From: Hofstenia miamia
Lineage: Eukaryota; Xenacoelomorpha; Acoela
Assembly (NCBI GenBank): GCA_004352715.1
Contig: SCFE01000003.1
Location: forward strand, 4,364,822 to 4,428,821
DNA length: 64,000 nt
Reading direction: 5' to 3'
The position numbers were made by a program, and so were the translations under genes. Of this stretch, positions 1 to 9,370 are shown piece after piece; positions within the stretch are counted from its first letter, which is position 1; each line of letters opens with the position of its first letter. The notes below the pieces were generated by a model. It did not search any database, was not told the DNA's origin, and saw only the letters and a list, made by a program, of their open reading frames with translations.

Positions 1-2
1 TT

Positions 3-330
3 ATCAATTAAGAAATCATTTCCTAGTATTATTTCATATGGTAACTGATTTTTTTCAGTATCAATTACTGTGAACATTTGGTAGAATGTAGTATTGGCTA
101 GTCTTATGGGTATCTTTTCCAATTTACCTTTCACATCTATGTAATCACCTGATGCATTTATCAATCTATTCTTTTCATTATTTAACTCCTTTCTTTGATA
201 TCCAACTTTCACTGCACACTCATCCGTTATTATCAATATTACTGCTCCCATATCCACAGTTGCGTCTACCATTACACCATTGATCACAACTGTTATTGTG
301 TTCGTTTTTAGCAGATCAGTCACTATTAAT
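3..330 (-). pseudogene. Gypsy-A copy 1: retropepsin-like protease (partial)
   Basis: Read on the minus strand, an open stretch runs off the left edge of the window. It has the layout of an LTR-retrotransposon aspartic protease: a strand ending in VDATVDMGAVILI where the catalytic D-T/S-G loop should be, then a C-terminal ILGNDFLID resembling the usual hydrophobic-hydrophobic-G-x-D/N-F motif. The catalytic triplet reads D-M-G rather than D-T/S-G, so activity is doubtful. The stretch lies downstream of the zinc-knuckle reading frame, in a different frame with a stop near 325, so gag and pol were separate frames or the copy is frameshifted. The sequence FKLEGAPSS just upstream recurs as FKLEGAHSP in the copy at 34.2-34.9 kb, which places both in one family. 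Confidence 0.72.
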
Positions 331-364
331 ACGGGTGCTCAGTTTTTTGAAGATGGCGCTCCTT

Positions 365-649
365 CTAGTTTAAATTCTCCATTTCCGTTGATTCGATTTC
401 CTCTTCTTCTTGCTCTTCTTCATTTTCTATCAAATCCTCTTCATCAAAGTATGCATCTTCTTCCTCTATCCAGTTTATCTGTCTCTTGCAATACTTCTTC
501 GTGTGTCCCTTGTTGCCACACATTTGACATTTCAGGTCTTTCCTCTTTATCTGTTTTATCGTACCATCCTTTAATTTGATTTTTACTAAATCTTCTCCCG
601 ATTTTTTAGTTATCTGTTCATTCGCTGGTCTAGTGAACATCGGTGTCAT
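365..649 (-). pseudogene. Gypsy-A copy 1: gag C-terminus with CCHC zinc knuckle
   Basis: This 94-codon segment contains CQMCGNKGHTKKYC, a C-x2-C-x4-H-x4-C nucleocapsid zinc knuckle that binds RNA in retroelement Gag proteins. The zinc knuckle is followed by a very acidic tail rich in Glu and Asp. It is in frame with the larger gag segment upstream at 650-1810, separated only by one TGA stop, so the two are pieces of one Gag broken by a nonsense mutation. The acidic tail and the following FKLEG motif are shared with the decayed copy around 34.8 kb. Confidence 0.82.
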
Positions 650-1810
650 TCAATTTATTATCTGCTTTCCAATAGTTGATTTTTCGTTAATTCTCGCATT
701 ACTTTCCATTGTAATTTGTATTGCAAGTCCTTTTCTAATCATTTTATCCAAAGAGTCATCTGCGTCACATTTGATTTGAAATTGCGTTCGAATTGCCTCT
801 GGTAATCCTTTGCTGATGTGTGCAAATAAATCGTATTTTGAGTACCTCTGTTCTCTAGAACTGAGTTTTAGTAACCTCTCTACTTGAGATTGAGACATGT
901 AATTTCGTAAGTTGTCCCTAGCATTCATTTTCATTCCATTCAACAACATCCAATATTGACTCTTAAAGCTTTCATCATCATAGTACTGTTGATATTCTCC
1001 TACTAACTTTTTGTAGTCCATTTTTGTTTGCGTTTCCAATACCAAGTAATGCTGATATGCTGCACCAGTTAAGTATAGTGGGAATCTTGCTGCTGCTCTC
1101 TGTTGCATTACTTTCCTCTCTTTCATACTCATTTCAAAAATCTCCAGCCATTCATTAAATGTAGGTGAATAATTATCAACTCTTCCTGTAAATTTCGGTA
1201 GTATTGCTTTACATACCAACGTGTCATTATCATCCTCCTCCGATAATATTGTATTTTGAAATACTGGTTTATTTTCAATCGGTTTTTCACAATTCTTTTT
1301 GACTTGTTTTGTCACATTCTCCACTAATTTCTTTATGAATTCTTCTTCATTTTGTGCGGTTTTGTAATCGTCTATTGTCAATTCTTCCTGTGGTACCGCT
1401 GTATTTAGTTCATGCGGTTTTTCTACTACCACATTTTCTATTGTCTTCACTTTGCTTTTCTTCAATTCGATTAATCTCAATTCGTCTTTCAGATTATCGA
1501 TTTCTAATTGTTTCACTATGTTTTCTTCCTGTAGATTTACATTTTCTTCGTGTAACTCCGTTATCATCTTCTGTAGACGATCACTTTGTAGTTTTATTTC
1601 CTTATTTACCTCTGTTAGCTGTTCAATTTGGTTTTGAAACAAATTTCTTTGTTCTGTTAATTGCAGACTTGTGTCTTCCTTAATTTCATCTATCAGCCTT
1701 TCTTTCTCAGCGTGTTTCATTTCAACTTCTCTCACTCTTTCTATTAATTTTTCAATCTGTTTTGTCAACTGTTGTCTTTCCTTCATGTTATTTTCAATGA
1801 CTTCCATCAA
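650..1810 (-). pseudogene. Gypsy-A copy 1: gag with N-terminal coiled coil
   Basis: A 386-codon reading frame starting at ATGATGGAAG. Residues about 5-125 are a long charged coiled coil (Glu/Lys/Leu/Gln heptads). Residues about 200-370 carry a capsid-like helical domain: a LPKFTGRVDNYSPTFNEWLE stretch of the kind found in retrotransposon gag (PF03732-like), then LTGAAYQHYL and SQSQVERLLKL. It ends at a single TGA that separates it from the zinc-knuckle segment. The usual role is assembling the virus-like particle that carries element RNA. The 395 bases between this start and the primer binding site at 2190-2205 would be the leader. This copy keeps normal CpG content and an almost unbroken frame, so it is younger than the copies at 3.3 and 34 kb. 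Confidence 0.82.
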
Positions 1811-2189
1811 TTGAATTGTCGTGAGATCATTAGTTAATTCTGCTGGTTGCAGTATTTGTTCCAGCTAGGGACACATTTACGTCTGGGTTTTCGGGTGTGT
1901 TCCTCATCTGAGGAGTTTTTTGGGTTCTGGCTTTAGTTTTAGTCTTTTCCTTCGAGTGAACCATTTTTTCTTCTTTTCACTTTGAGTATTCTTCTGGTTG
2001 GTCACTTCTTCTGTTAGATGCTCTGGTAAGGTATCAAGTGTTCATTTTCTCTTTTCCTTTTCTAGGTATTGCTGATGGTTTCCTTTCCACTAATTCCAAT
2101 TTTCCAATCCTTTTCAGTCTTCCTCCAATTCAGGTGATTCAAGAAGAAACAACTATCTTAACCTGAATCTTCCTTTGCACTGTTGGGCG

Positions 2190-2205
2190 CCTGTCATGGT
2201 CGCCA
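2190..2205 (-). promoter_or_regulatory. tRNA primer binding site of Gypsy-A copy 1
   Basis: On the minus strand the sequence TGGCGACCATGACAGG directly abuts the LTR end (TCTACA). It begins with the TGG that pairs with the CCA end of a tRNA and resembles the complement of a tRNA-Arg 3' end, as used by the insect 412/mdg1 group. The position fixes the element as minus-strand, with the LTR at 2206-2388 as its 5' LTR. The tRNA identity is inferred, not tested. Confidence 0.7.
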
Positions 2206-2388
2206 TGTAGAATCTTGCCAACCTTCATACTAGTAAATCTTAGCTTAATTTAGGAGCTGCTGTGACAATTGGTTCCTCCTTAGATAGTATGGTAGGTGAC
2301 AGACTCCCATCTCCATCTCTCTTCTTTCAGTTCTATTGTTTAGCTGTTAACTGATTAAACTATTATCTCATCAACTAGTATTGATACN
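2206..2388 (-). repeat. Gypsy-A LTR (5' LTR of copy 1)
   Basis: A 183-bp terminal repeat, in element sense starting near TGTATCAATAC (its first base is replaced by N at 2388) and ending TTCTACA. It matches 3253-3434 along its whole length with a modest number of substitutions and small indels. The single N sits exactly at the outer LTR boundary, so the junction with the following sequence is an assembly join rather than a sequenced insertion site. Confidence 0.8.
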
Positions 2389-2640
2389 GAGTATAATTTT
2401 AGATATAATTGCACAAAACATTTACAAAGTGAAAATAATCAATCCTATCATGATTTACATTTTAATCATTATAATCAATATTAATAATTTTAGTCTTTGT
2501 TTCCTTCGTCTTTTTCTCTCATCTTGACCAATCATGATAGTTTGATGGATTATGTCACACAAACACAATTCCCACTCAAAAAAAATCAATAGTAGACATG
2601 GCAAGCAAAATGGGAATATGCCCTAGCAAACTATCAATAT

Positions 2641-3252
2641 TCAAGGAACTAATGAAAAATATATGTGGGGAGTAACATCTGAAACATGACTAAGACAATG
2701 CAAAAATCAACTATGGAAAACAACCAGGAAAATAGTTAAAAGAAAATTGGCAATAACACAGAAAAACTTGCAACAAGTTCTACAAGAAGCTATGGAACAA
2801 TATGAAAAGGGTAGCCTGCAATGAATATTCAATCAAATTATTAAAAGTGCAGAGATGATGAGAAAAGGAGGAATAATGGAACCAGCAGAAATCTGTGAAA
2901 TGGTCAAAAAATAACAAAGAGAAATAATAGATGAGGAAGAACTACTAACATCCTCACAATTATGGCTATCCCCAAAGACACAACAAATAATTGATAGAAT
3001 AAATATCACAAAGTGGGGAGAAGTAAGTCCAGCAAAAACAATAGAATGGATTGACACAGATGATGAACATTTCCTAGTAGAAATCAAATTAACAAAAGAA
3101 ACTAAGGAAATTAAAGAAAGGAATTATCAGAAAATCAAAGAACAACAAACAGTAGCAAAAATGAAGTTAATGTTTATGGAAGCTTTTATGAGGACAGAAT
3201 TAGAGGAGATACTGAAACCATATAGCCAAATAGCCATAGACGTCAAGTCTAT
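2641..3252 (+). pseudogene. Unassigned degenerate coding stretch, Lys/Glu-rich
   Basis: The plus strand is purine-rich and reads as one protein-like frame with about two stops: KLAITQKNLQQVLQEAMEQY, then IFNQIIKSAEMMRKGG, then SPKTQQIIDRINITKWG and a helical KETKEIKERNYQKIKEQQ tail. It ends exactly where the second Gypsy-A LTR begins at 3253, so that LTR appears to have inserted into it. The charge pattern suggests an alpha-helical, possibly coiled-coil protein. I do not recognise a family. It could be part of another retroelement. Confidence 0.35.
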
Positions 3253-3434
3253 TGTAGAATCTTGCCAATCTTCATACTAGTAAATCTTAGCTTAATTTAG
3301 GAGCTGCTGTAACAATTTGTTCCTCCTTGAATAGTATGGTAGGTGACAGATTCCAATCTCCATCTCTCTTCTTTAGTTCTATTGTTTAGTTGTTTGTTAA
3401 TTAACTTATTATCTAATCAACTGGCATTGATACA
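3253..3434 (-). repeat. Gypsy-A LTR (second copy, 3' LTR or solo)
   Basis: A 182-bp repeat homologous to 2206-2388 in the same orientation, with TG...CA ends (plus-strand edges TGTAGAATC and TTGATACA). No primer binding site lies to its left, so in element sense it is not a 5' LTR. The repeat at 3577-4110 to its right recurs next to another Gypsy-A-like LTR at 32.76 kb, which fits a 3' LTR preceded by its own internal 3' end. Confidence 0.75.
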
Positions 3435-3576
3435 ACACTAACAACTATTCTTTTAGATACAAGACACGAGACAGATGGTACAATGTACAGGGTAAGCTAC
3501 CTGACCAGAAGCAAAGCACAAAAGAGGAATCAAAGAATTATGCTATAATGAGTATTTCCATCTGATACTGAAACAT

Positions 3577-4110
3577 CAATAGAGACACCAATCACAATTC
3601 TAATGACTCAGTGCAGTGAAATAGTGTGCATGAATGTGTTAGTGACGATGTGTGATACCTTACTAATTTAATGCAGTGATTGTTCTTGTTATTAACACAT
3701 TTGTAAAATAAAGGAATTTCACAACCAGGATGCATTAGCTTGTTAAGGTTCCTTACATATAATATCCTTACATATAAATAATTACATGTTACCCTAGAGT
3801 ACATGTGAACAACCAATATGGTCATACAAAAAGGATGAATCAGTAGTACTTTGGTCCACTGGTAACTATATGCAACAAATCCTGTACAAGATGAAACAAA
3901 CTGGTTTTGTAATTTCCTAGGAGTGCTAGATATAATAGCATAATGTAATAAATACAATAATATGAACAACAAACAATAGGAAAGCTAATACAAGTAAAAA
4001 CCCCTATCCTTATACCTAACCTATGAGCATCTTAGGTAAGCACCAGCTATCAATGATGCTCCTGTTAACTGAAGTCGTGAATCACCATCTAGAATACCTG
4101 AGTGCTCAAA
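3577..4110 (-). repeat. Dispersed repeat copy A (probable 3' internal end of Gypsy-A)
   Basis: About 450-530 bp that aligns with 33,000-33,540 in the same orientation with many substitutions. Shared landmarks include TTAGCTTGTTAA, GTACATGTGAACAA and AAAGCTAA. Both copies leave a long minus-strand frame open (126 and 132 codons) with alignable features such as VVHMYS versus IVHMYT and NKLMHPGCE versus NKLKHSGCE. It may therefore be coding, but no family is recognised. Each copy sits just right of a Gypsy-A-type LTR, so I infer the region between pol and the 3' LTR. Confidence 0.5.
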
Positions 4111-4522
4111 TGTTTAGCGTTCCATTATAGTTACTAAAGTAACCTGATACAGAAAAGCAAAGTAAATCCAGTAAATTTAATTCATCACCAAAATGATCAA
4201 TCACACAATTTTTATAGTGAAAAATCATAAACAATCAAATATTTGACTAGTACCTGCTAATCTAAGTTGTTGACTATTTCAAATTCATTAATTTTCTTTC
4301 ATCTACCAATGACGCACTTCTGCCTTAATTAGCATTTGTGATTTTGGTCTAGTACCTTTTTGCCAAATGAATTAATATCAAAAATTACTACATTATAATT
4401 TTACAAATAATTAATTAATTATAATCATGTGTTTGTACAATTAATAAATTTATTTTAATATTCAGTCTTAGTTTCTTCCTTTGTCTTCTTAACTTGACCA
4501 CACATGATTAGATTACATTACA

Positions 4523-4620
4523 ATACACAGCCAATGAAAACAAAAGTATCAACATACCTTGTTATTTGTGTGTAAGTGCATTTGAAATCACCAGTCCAAA
4601 ATGCATTGCCTTTAATCTGA
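4523..4620 (+). repeat. Left terminal inverted repeat
   Basis: Begins ATACACAGCCAATG and runs through TACCTTGTTATTTGTGTG to CTTTAATCTGA. The reverse complement of 8559-8658 matches it over about 98 bases with a handful of substitutions and one small indel. Outside the outermost ATACACAG the two flanks stop matching clearly. Confidence 0.85.
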
Positions 4621-5464
4621 CCTGTCACCAATTTATGTTTTTAAAGTGAAACCATCTTTAATTGAAGTGAAACATGCTTTAAATTGTGCCTAAATCATTG
4701 AAGATTCTTGCATGATGCCTTAACTAGAACAAAGAACAAAGAAACTTTGCAAACATAATCCTTTTTTTTTAAAAATTAATTTTATTTTACTAATTATTTA
4801 TTGTAATTTTTTAGTAAATTTATTTTTTAAGTTAATTATTTTGTTTATTTATTTTTTTGAAATTTATTTCTTCTCTAAGAGATTAGAATTATGGCATTTG
4901 ACTAGAATGAAATCACTGTAAAATGTATCAGAAGCATTTTGGTTATTGAAAGATAATGAATTTATGCTGGATATTCACTGATAATTTCAATATGTGTTCT
5001 CTTCCAACATCAAATTAGTCACCTATTGTGAAGGAGTTTGCATTATTTTAAGGAAAGAAGAAATTCACTTTTTGCAGTTTTTGGTGGGTTTTTTTCTTTG
5101 TATAATTTAGTTTCTTTACAAATTGCATTGATAATAGATGTACTGTTTTTTTAGCAAATCAAGTCTCCAGGAAATTTTTATTGATGTTAGTAATATTCAA
5201 CATGTACAAGAAATCAATTTTCTAAAAATTTGCTTAATCTTATAATATTCATTATTTAAATGTAAAAAAAACTTACCCATGTTGGAGAAATTCAAACATC
5301 CTTTACTCACTCAAAGTGAATAATGTGCTACATTTTGCAACTCAGGGAAAAATATAGATGTTGATAGATTTTTTAAAATCAAAAACACAAACATATAGAT
5401 ATTATAATTGTTAACTTTGGAGTTTACACAAATATTGCAAACATCAAATGAAATAATCTTGACT

Positions 5465-6240
5465 TTCCATCATTTCATCATTCTGTGCAAATATCCAGTG
5501 TGATATAAAGCCTACCAGTCCCAGTAAACTCAATCACTTGACCTTGCTCAAAGCAAAACTTTATGTTTATTTTATTGATATATGAATGTGACACTGGTTT
5601 ATACATTGGATTTCATTTTTCATGATGAATAATTAGGGTGGTGCTTGGTTTTGAACCATATGTCAGCATCAAGGGACATTTATCCAATAAGGGTAGCCAT
5701 TTGCTTCCCACAAATTGAGGTTCTACAATATTGGTTTGTACCATCAAAACATGATTTCCAGTGTATATGTCACATTTGTAACTGGCATTGGTTGTGTTTG
5801 GATATATCTTTCCATAAAATCCTAGCATATTTCCAGCCTGGTTTAAATCCACCTCACATTCTGACTTGTTTGTTGCTTGTAACCATCTTCCAACCTATTT
5901 AAATTGTATTGAAACACCTTGGGTTTAGGAATGGAGTTTATATTTTTATACAAGTCCTTGAAGCTTTACACATGCTTGGAAAAAAACTGAGACTGAATTT
6001 TGGTTCCATCCCTTTTCTTCACATCCCACCACTGTGTCTTAAGATTAAGAAATTTTGACAGGTACCCAATATTAATAACTGCCACATTATGTGCATTATT
6101 AATTGGCTCATCCAAATATGTAGTAAATTTGCACAACCCCACTGGATGGAATACCCCATGTTCTCCACATCTGTCAGATACTAATGTTACAAGAACTATT
6201 AATTGAGTGTCAATCTAGACATTTCCCATCAATCAAGTGA
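5465..6240 (-). pseudogene. Polinton-type penton/minor-capsid-like protein, copy 1
   Basis: Read on the minus strand this gives about 250 residues in mostly one frame with a few stops. In order: FTTYLDEPIN...VAVINIGYL (the family start that in Polintons resembles an F-x-V-x-L-x-x-P...W-x-V-A-L-x-E-I pattern), FKDLYKNINS, LNQAGNMLGF, NHVLMVQTNIVEPQFVGS (the conserved Y-x-D-I-V-x-P-Q-x-V-G segment), and a C-terminal YKPVSHSYINKINIKF with EQGQVIEFTGTGRLYITLDI. That final P-V/L-S...I...I...G...F..G...V-T-L block is the hallmark of the family. In intact Polintons this jelly-roll protein forms capsid vertices. Assignment is by motif order only; TGA at about 5610 and other stops make it a pseudogene. 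Confidence 0.58.
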
Positions 6241-6589
6241 ACCCTTTAGTTTAAAGGATGTATATTTATTAAGTACAAGTAAAACCTATTCATGAGTGTA
6301 GGAATGCTTGTTGGGTAAAATCAGTAATTTTATTATATCACACAAAAAATCATTAACAAGTCAGTAAAACACAAATGTATTTTATTGAAGCATGAAATGA
6401 AATGTTGATGGAAATCTTTCTTGAAATTACTGCTTTGTGAGTAAAATAAAAATGAGCAATCCATTTATTAACATAAACATCCTGTTCACAAATTACATGA
6501 TTAGTAGTAAATTCCAACTTTAAATGCAAGGCTTTATGATTATTTTCCAATATTAGCAATGCTATTAGCTTTTTCATGTTTTCCCATTT

Positions 6590-6886
6590 GTTTGAATATC
6601 AAGTGTGATATACAATTGTACTGTGCCAGTGAATCTCAATAGATAGCCTTGTTCAGTACAAAATTTCATGGTTATTCTATCCATATATGGTATTGAAACT
6701 AGTGTATACATTAGATTTTGTTTTTTGTGGTGGATGATGGTAATTGATTTTTTTGTTATGTGTTAGCATTGGCAGTCATTTATTGAACTTGGGCAAGCCA
6801 GTGCTACCAACATATTGAGTTACTATAATGTCTGTGTATATCATTACAACATGATTTCCACCAAAAATATCAGTCATAATTAATAA
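6590..6886 (-). pseudogene. Polinton-type capsid-like protein, copy 2 (C-terminal part)
   Basis: A diverged duplicate of the last third of copy 1: NHVVMIYTDIIVTQYVGS, then MYTLVSIPYMDRITMKF and EQGYLLRFTGTVQLYITLDI line up residue by residue with copy 1. One stop and one frameshift lie between the blocks. The N-terminal part is missing because a LINE joins at about 6886. The copies are about 1.1 kb apart in direct orientation, consistent with an old tandem gene duplication inside the element. Confidence 0.58.
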
Positions 6887-7806
6887 TAATAATGAATGAC
6901 TTTATTTAGCTGCTGAAGGCATACACTACAAAAAAAATAAAAACAACTCCAGTTTTATGGTAGTGAGGAGATGAAATAGGAGCAAATGGAAGAGTAGGAA
7001 AAGTTGGGGAAGGGCTCAGCAAAGAGGAAAGATATCAAAGATTTCTTGAAGCTCAGTGACAGGGAAAAGAGATCAATCACTGCTGGAGGGTTGAGAGTCA
7101 AGATGTAATTAGCAGCAGTGCAAGTATGATTGAAAAACAAGTGAAGGGTCTAATGTTTCTTGGTACAATGAATGGAGAAATTAACAACATCATCAGAGTG
7201 AGTGGAACAGGAATTAGAGAACTTTTAGAAATCAAAAGAGTTAAGATCCATTTTGCAAGTGAGCAATCAATTGCACAGGAGATCACAGGCATGGAAGTAG
7301 AGTGACAGTGGGAAAGTGAAGAATTTGAGAAGGGCGTCTTAGTATGGCAACAAGGGAGAGATACATTTGAAGGCACACTTCTGGAAACATTCCATAGAGT
7401 GGAACAAGGAATGGGAACACCAACAACAGGGAGATGCATGGAGAAGAATGGCATGAGGAAAGGACTTGAGCAAAGAGAGTTTCACAGCAGCTGTGGAATT
7501 TCAGGGAACATTGAGGAAGAGGGCAAAGAGTGAGGAATTAGCTTTGTGGAGACATAGTGACACATGACCAGACCAATTTAAGTTATCAGCAAGTTGAACT
7601 CTAAGATGAATATGATGAGGGGAAAGGTTCACAGGAAGAGGAAGATCAGAAGTGGGAGACACAGAAAAGAAAATACCACATGCCTTGGTTGAGCTAAAAT
7701 TAAGATGATTAACAGAAGACCAAGTAGACAAAAGCTCATGATCAGAGGTAATATTGGAGGCAAAAGAACTTCCAATGTTGAAAATTACAGTGTCATCAAC
7801 ATACAA
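6886..7806 (-). pseudogene. 5'-truncated LINE: reverse transcriptase C-terminal part
   Basis: Minus-strand reading gives the RT active-site block YVDDTVIF, then LLSTWSSVNHLNFSSTKA (finger/palm of LINE RTs), HHIHLRVQLADNLNWSGHV (the L-G-V-x-L-D...L-x-W-x-x-H-V motif), KANSSLFAL, and further down, after frameshifts, WCSHSLF and CFQKCAFKCISP, matching the E-x-V-Q-K-R-A-x-x-x-I terminal block. The 3' end carries AATAAAG followed by ATT repeats near 6886, typical of CR1/RTE-like tails. It interrupts capsid-like copy 2. The missing 5' half is ordinary LINE truncation. It is dead through several frameshifts. Confidence 0.75.
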
Positions 7807-8301
7807 TAGACATAATGTTGTTGAGGAAATCTTGAATGAACAGGGATTGTTGTGTAGAATTATTATTACTCACTTGGTTATATTTTAGCTGCACACAGTC
7901 ACCATCAATAGGTTGTTCTTGACAGCATTCTGGTAATCTATTGTAATTTTCCAGAAAAATATACACCATTTCAACTGCAGACATTTTATATAATGATTTG
8001 AGATTTTAATGCCCATTGATATTATATATTATGATGAACTAATGCATAAAAGACAATTGAAAAATACTAGTCCACTTGACATTCTTAAAATGTCAATTTT
8101 TTTCAACTTTGAATGTTTTAATACTGTGGCATCTGCATACTGATGGTATTTTAGAAATGTAGTCTTTTCATCACCAAGTGGTATATTTCCTTGTTGAATG
8201 CTAAAAACAGTCCCCCACACTAAATTTAAAGTTTGATCATCTCCTAGGAGCTGCATCTTTCCCTTTTTATGCATCCTATTAGAAATTTGTAAATGATGCA
8301 T
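7807..8301 (-). other. Unassigned minus-strand frames inside the inverted-repeat element
   Basis: Two open stretches, 7807-7984 (starting MSAVEMVYIFLENYNRL) and 8029-8301 (containing NRMHKKGKMQLLGDDQTL), lie between the LINE and the right inverted repeat, in the same orientation as the capsid-like genes. They could be the N-terminal part of copy 2 or another structural gene of the element. No family is recognised and neither has a supporting motif. Confidence 0.3.
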
Positions 8302-8558
8302 TCTTGAAACAGTTCCATAGAAAATCTGTCTACCTCAAGGTTTGTTGAAAGATGTAATTTGTTTGGTATGCCTATTAATTTTAGTGGATGGAATCAGGGA
8401 GGTGCTTTCTCATTAATAATTTCTGACTAATCTCATCACAAACTGCAGAGAGTAATTCTTTTGATGTTGGGCAATTAATATACTAATAGTTGACCTCAAG
8501 TGATTTTTTTGATAGTATAAAAGAGGAAAGCAAATCAGTGACTAATCATCTTCACAGA

Positions 8559-8658
8559 TCAGAGATTAAGGGCAATGCATTTTGAACTGGTAATTTCAAA
8601 TGCATCTACACACAAATAACAAGGTATGTTGATACTTTTGTTTTCATTGACTGTGTAT
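8559..8658 (-). repeat. Right terminal inverted repeat
   Basis: The reverse complement of 4523-4620, ending CTGTGTAT on the plus strand. It includes CACACAAATAACAAGGTATG and GGCAATGCATTTTGAACTGG, each with a near-perfect partner in the left repeat. The repeats are much better conserved than the genes between them. Confidence 0.85.
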
Positions 8659-9153
8659 GTTATACAATTTCACGTTTAAATGAGTATGTTTTTAAGATTC
8701 CCCCTTAAGCTAAATTAAACATATTAATTTTTGCTACATTGAATATCTTGTTTAATCACATGATATTTAAATTTCTCATTTTTATAACTAGCAACATACT
8801 GAAACTAAATTATACACATTGATTTTCAATTTGTTGTGTCATTTGGATGATATTTACCAAGCATGTATTAAATTGTCTGAGTCAGCAGAGTTTATAACAT
8901 GGTTAAGTGATCCTATAGACATTGTTTTCACTATATTGACCTCTAAAATATTACTTTGTAATTTTCTCAAAATTCTAAACTATAATTACTATGCCCTGTA
9001 TTTTTTAACATGTGGATAATACACTATTTAAAAGCATTTGTACATTTAGAATGGCAAATGCTGCAAGATGTGTGACTAATTTATTGATTGGAAATCATAT
9101 CTACCCATGGGAAAAATTGCAACTACAATGGATAAGCCATTTGTGCAAAATTA

Positions 9154-9370
9154 GAAAACCCATGTAATATATACAGCCACACAAGAGTCAAAAACCAAAT
9201 AAACTAAAAATGTGTAAAGTCAACAAAGGCAGTGAAAAGTGGAAAACCATGTAAATGTATACAGCCATGCAAAATTCATAAACCAAAATAAACTGAAACA
9301 ATATGCAAAGTTGACAAAAGATGTAGCAGGCTACAAATGTGTACAACCCAAAAAATCATATATACCAAAA
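9154..9370 (+). repeat. Tandem repeat, about 88-bp unit, 2.5 copies
   Basis: Three imperfect units begin near 9154, 9242 and 9328. Shared landmarks are GAAAACC-ATGTAA, TATACAGCCA, AACCAAA-TAAACT and CAAAGT-GACAAA. Units differ by scattered substitutions. No coding or structural role is visible. Confidence 0.6.

Larger units (their letters stand above)
4523..8658 (-). mobile_element. 4.1-kb inverted-repeat element with Polinton-type capsid-like genes
   Basis: Long inverted repeats (4523-4620 and about 8559-8658, roughly 94% identical by eye) bound a 4.1-kb unit. Inside, on the minus strand, are two tandem decayed copies of a protein that resembles the penton-like/minor capsid protein of Polinton (Maverick) transposons, the family often annotated as F54H12.2-like. 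A LINE has inserted into the right-hand copy, and further unassigned frames follow. I see no polymerase B, integrase, ATPase or protease, so if Polinton-related it is a non-autonomous derivative. Polintons are normally 15-20 kb. The unit has only one or two CpG sites. Target duplications cannot be defined. Confidence 0.6.

Noticed and set aside
1354-1683. Plus-strand 109-codon hydrophobic frame
   Set aside because: It is the antisense shadow of the coiled-coil gag on the minus strand.
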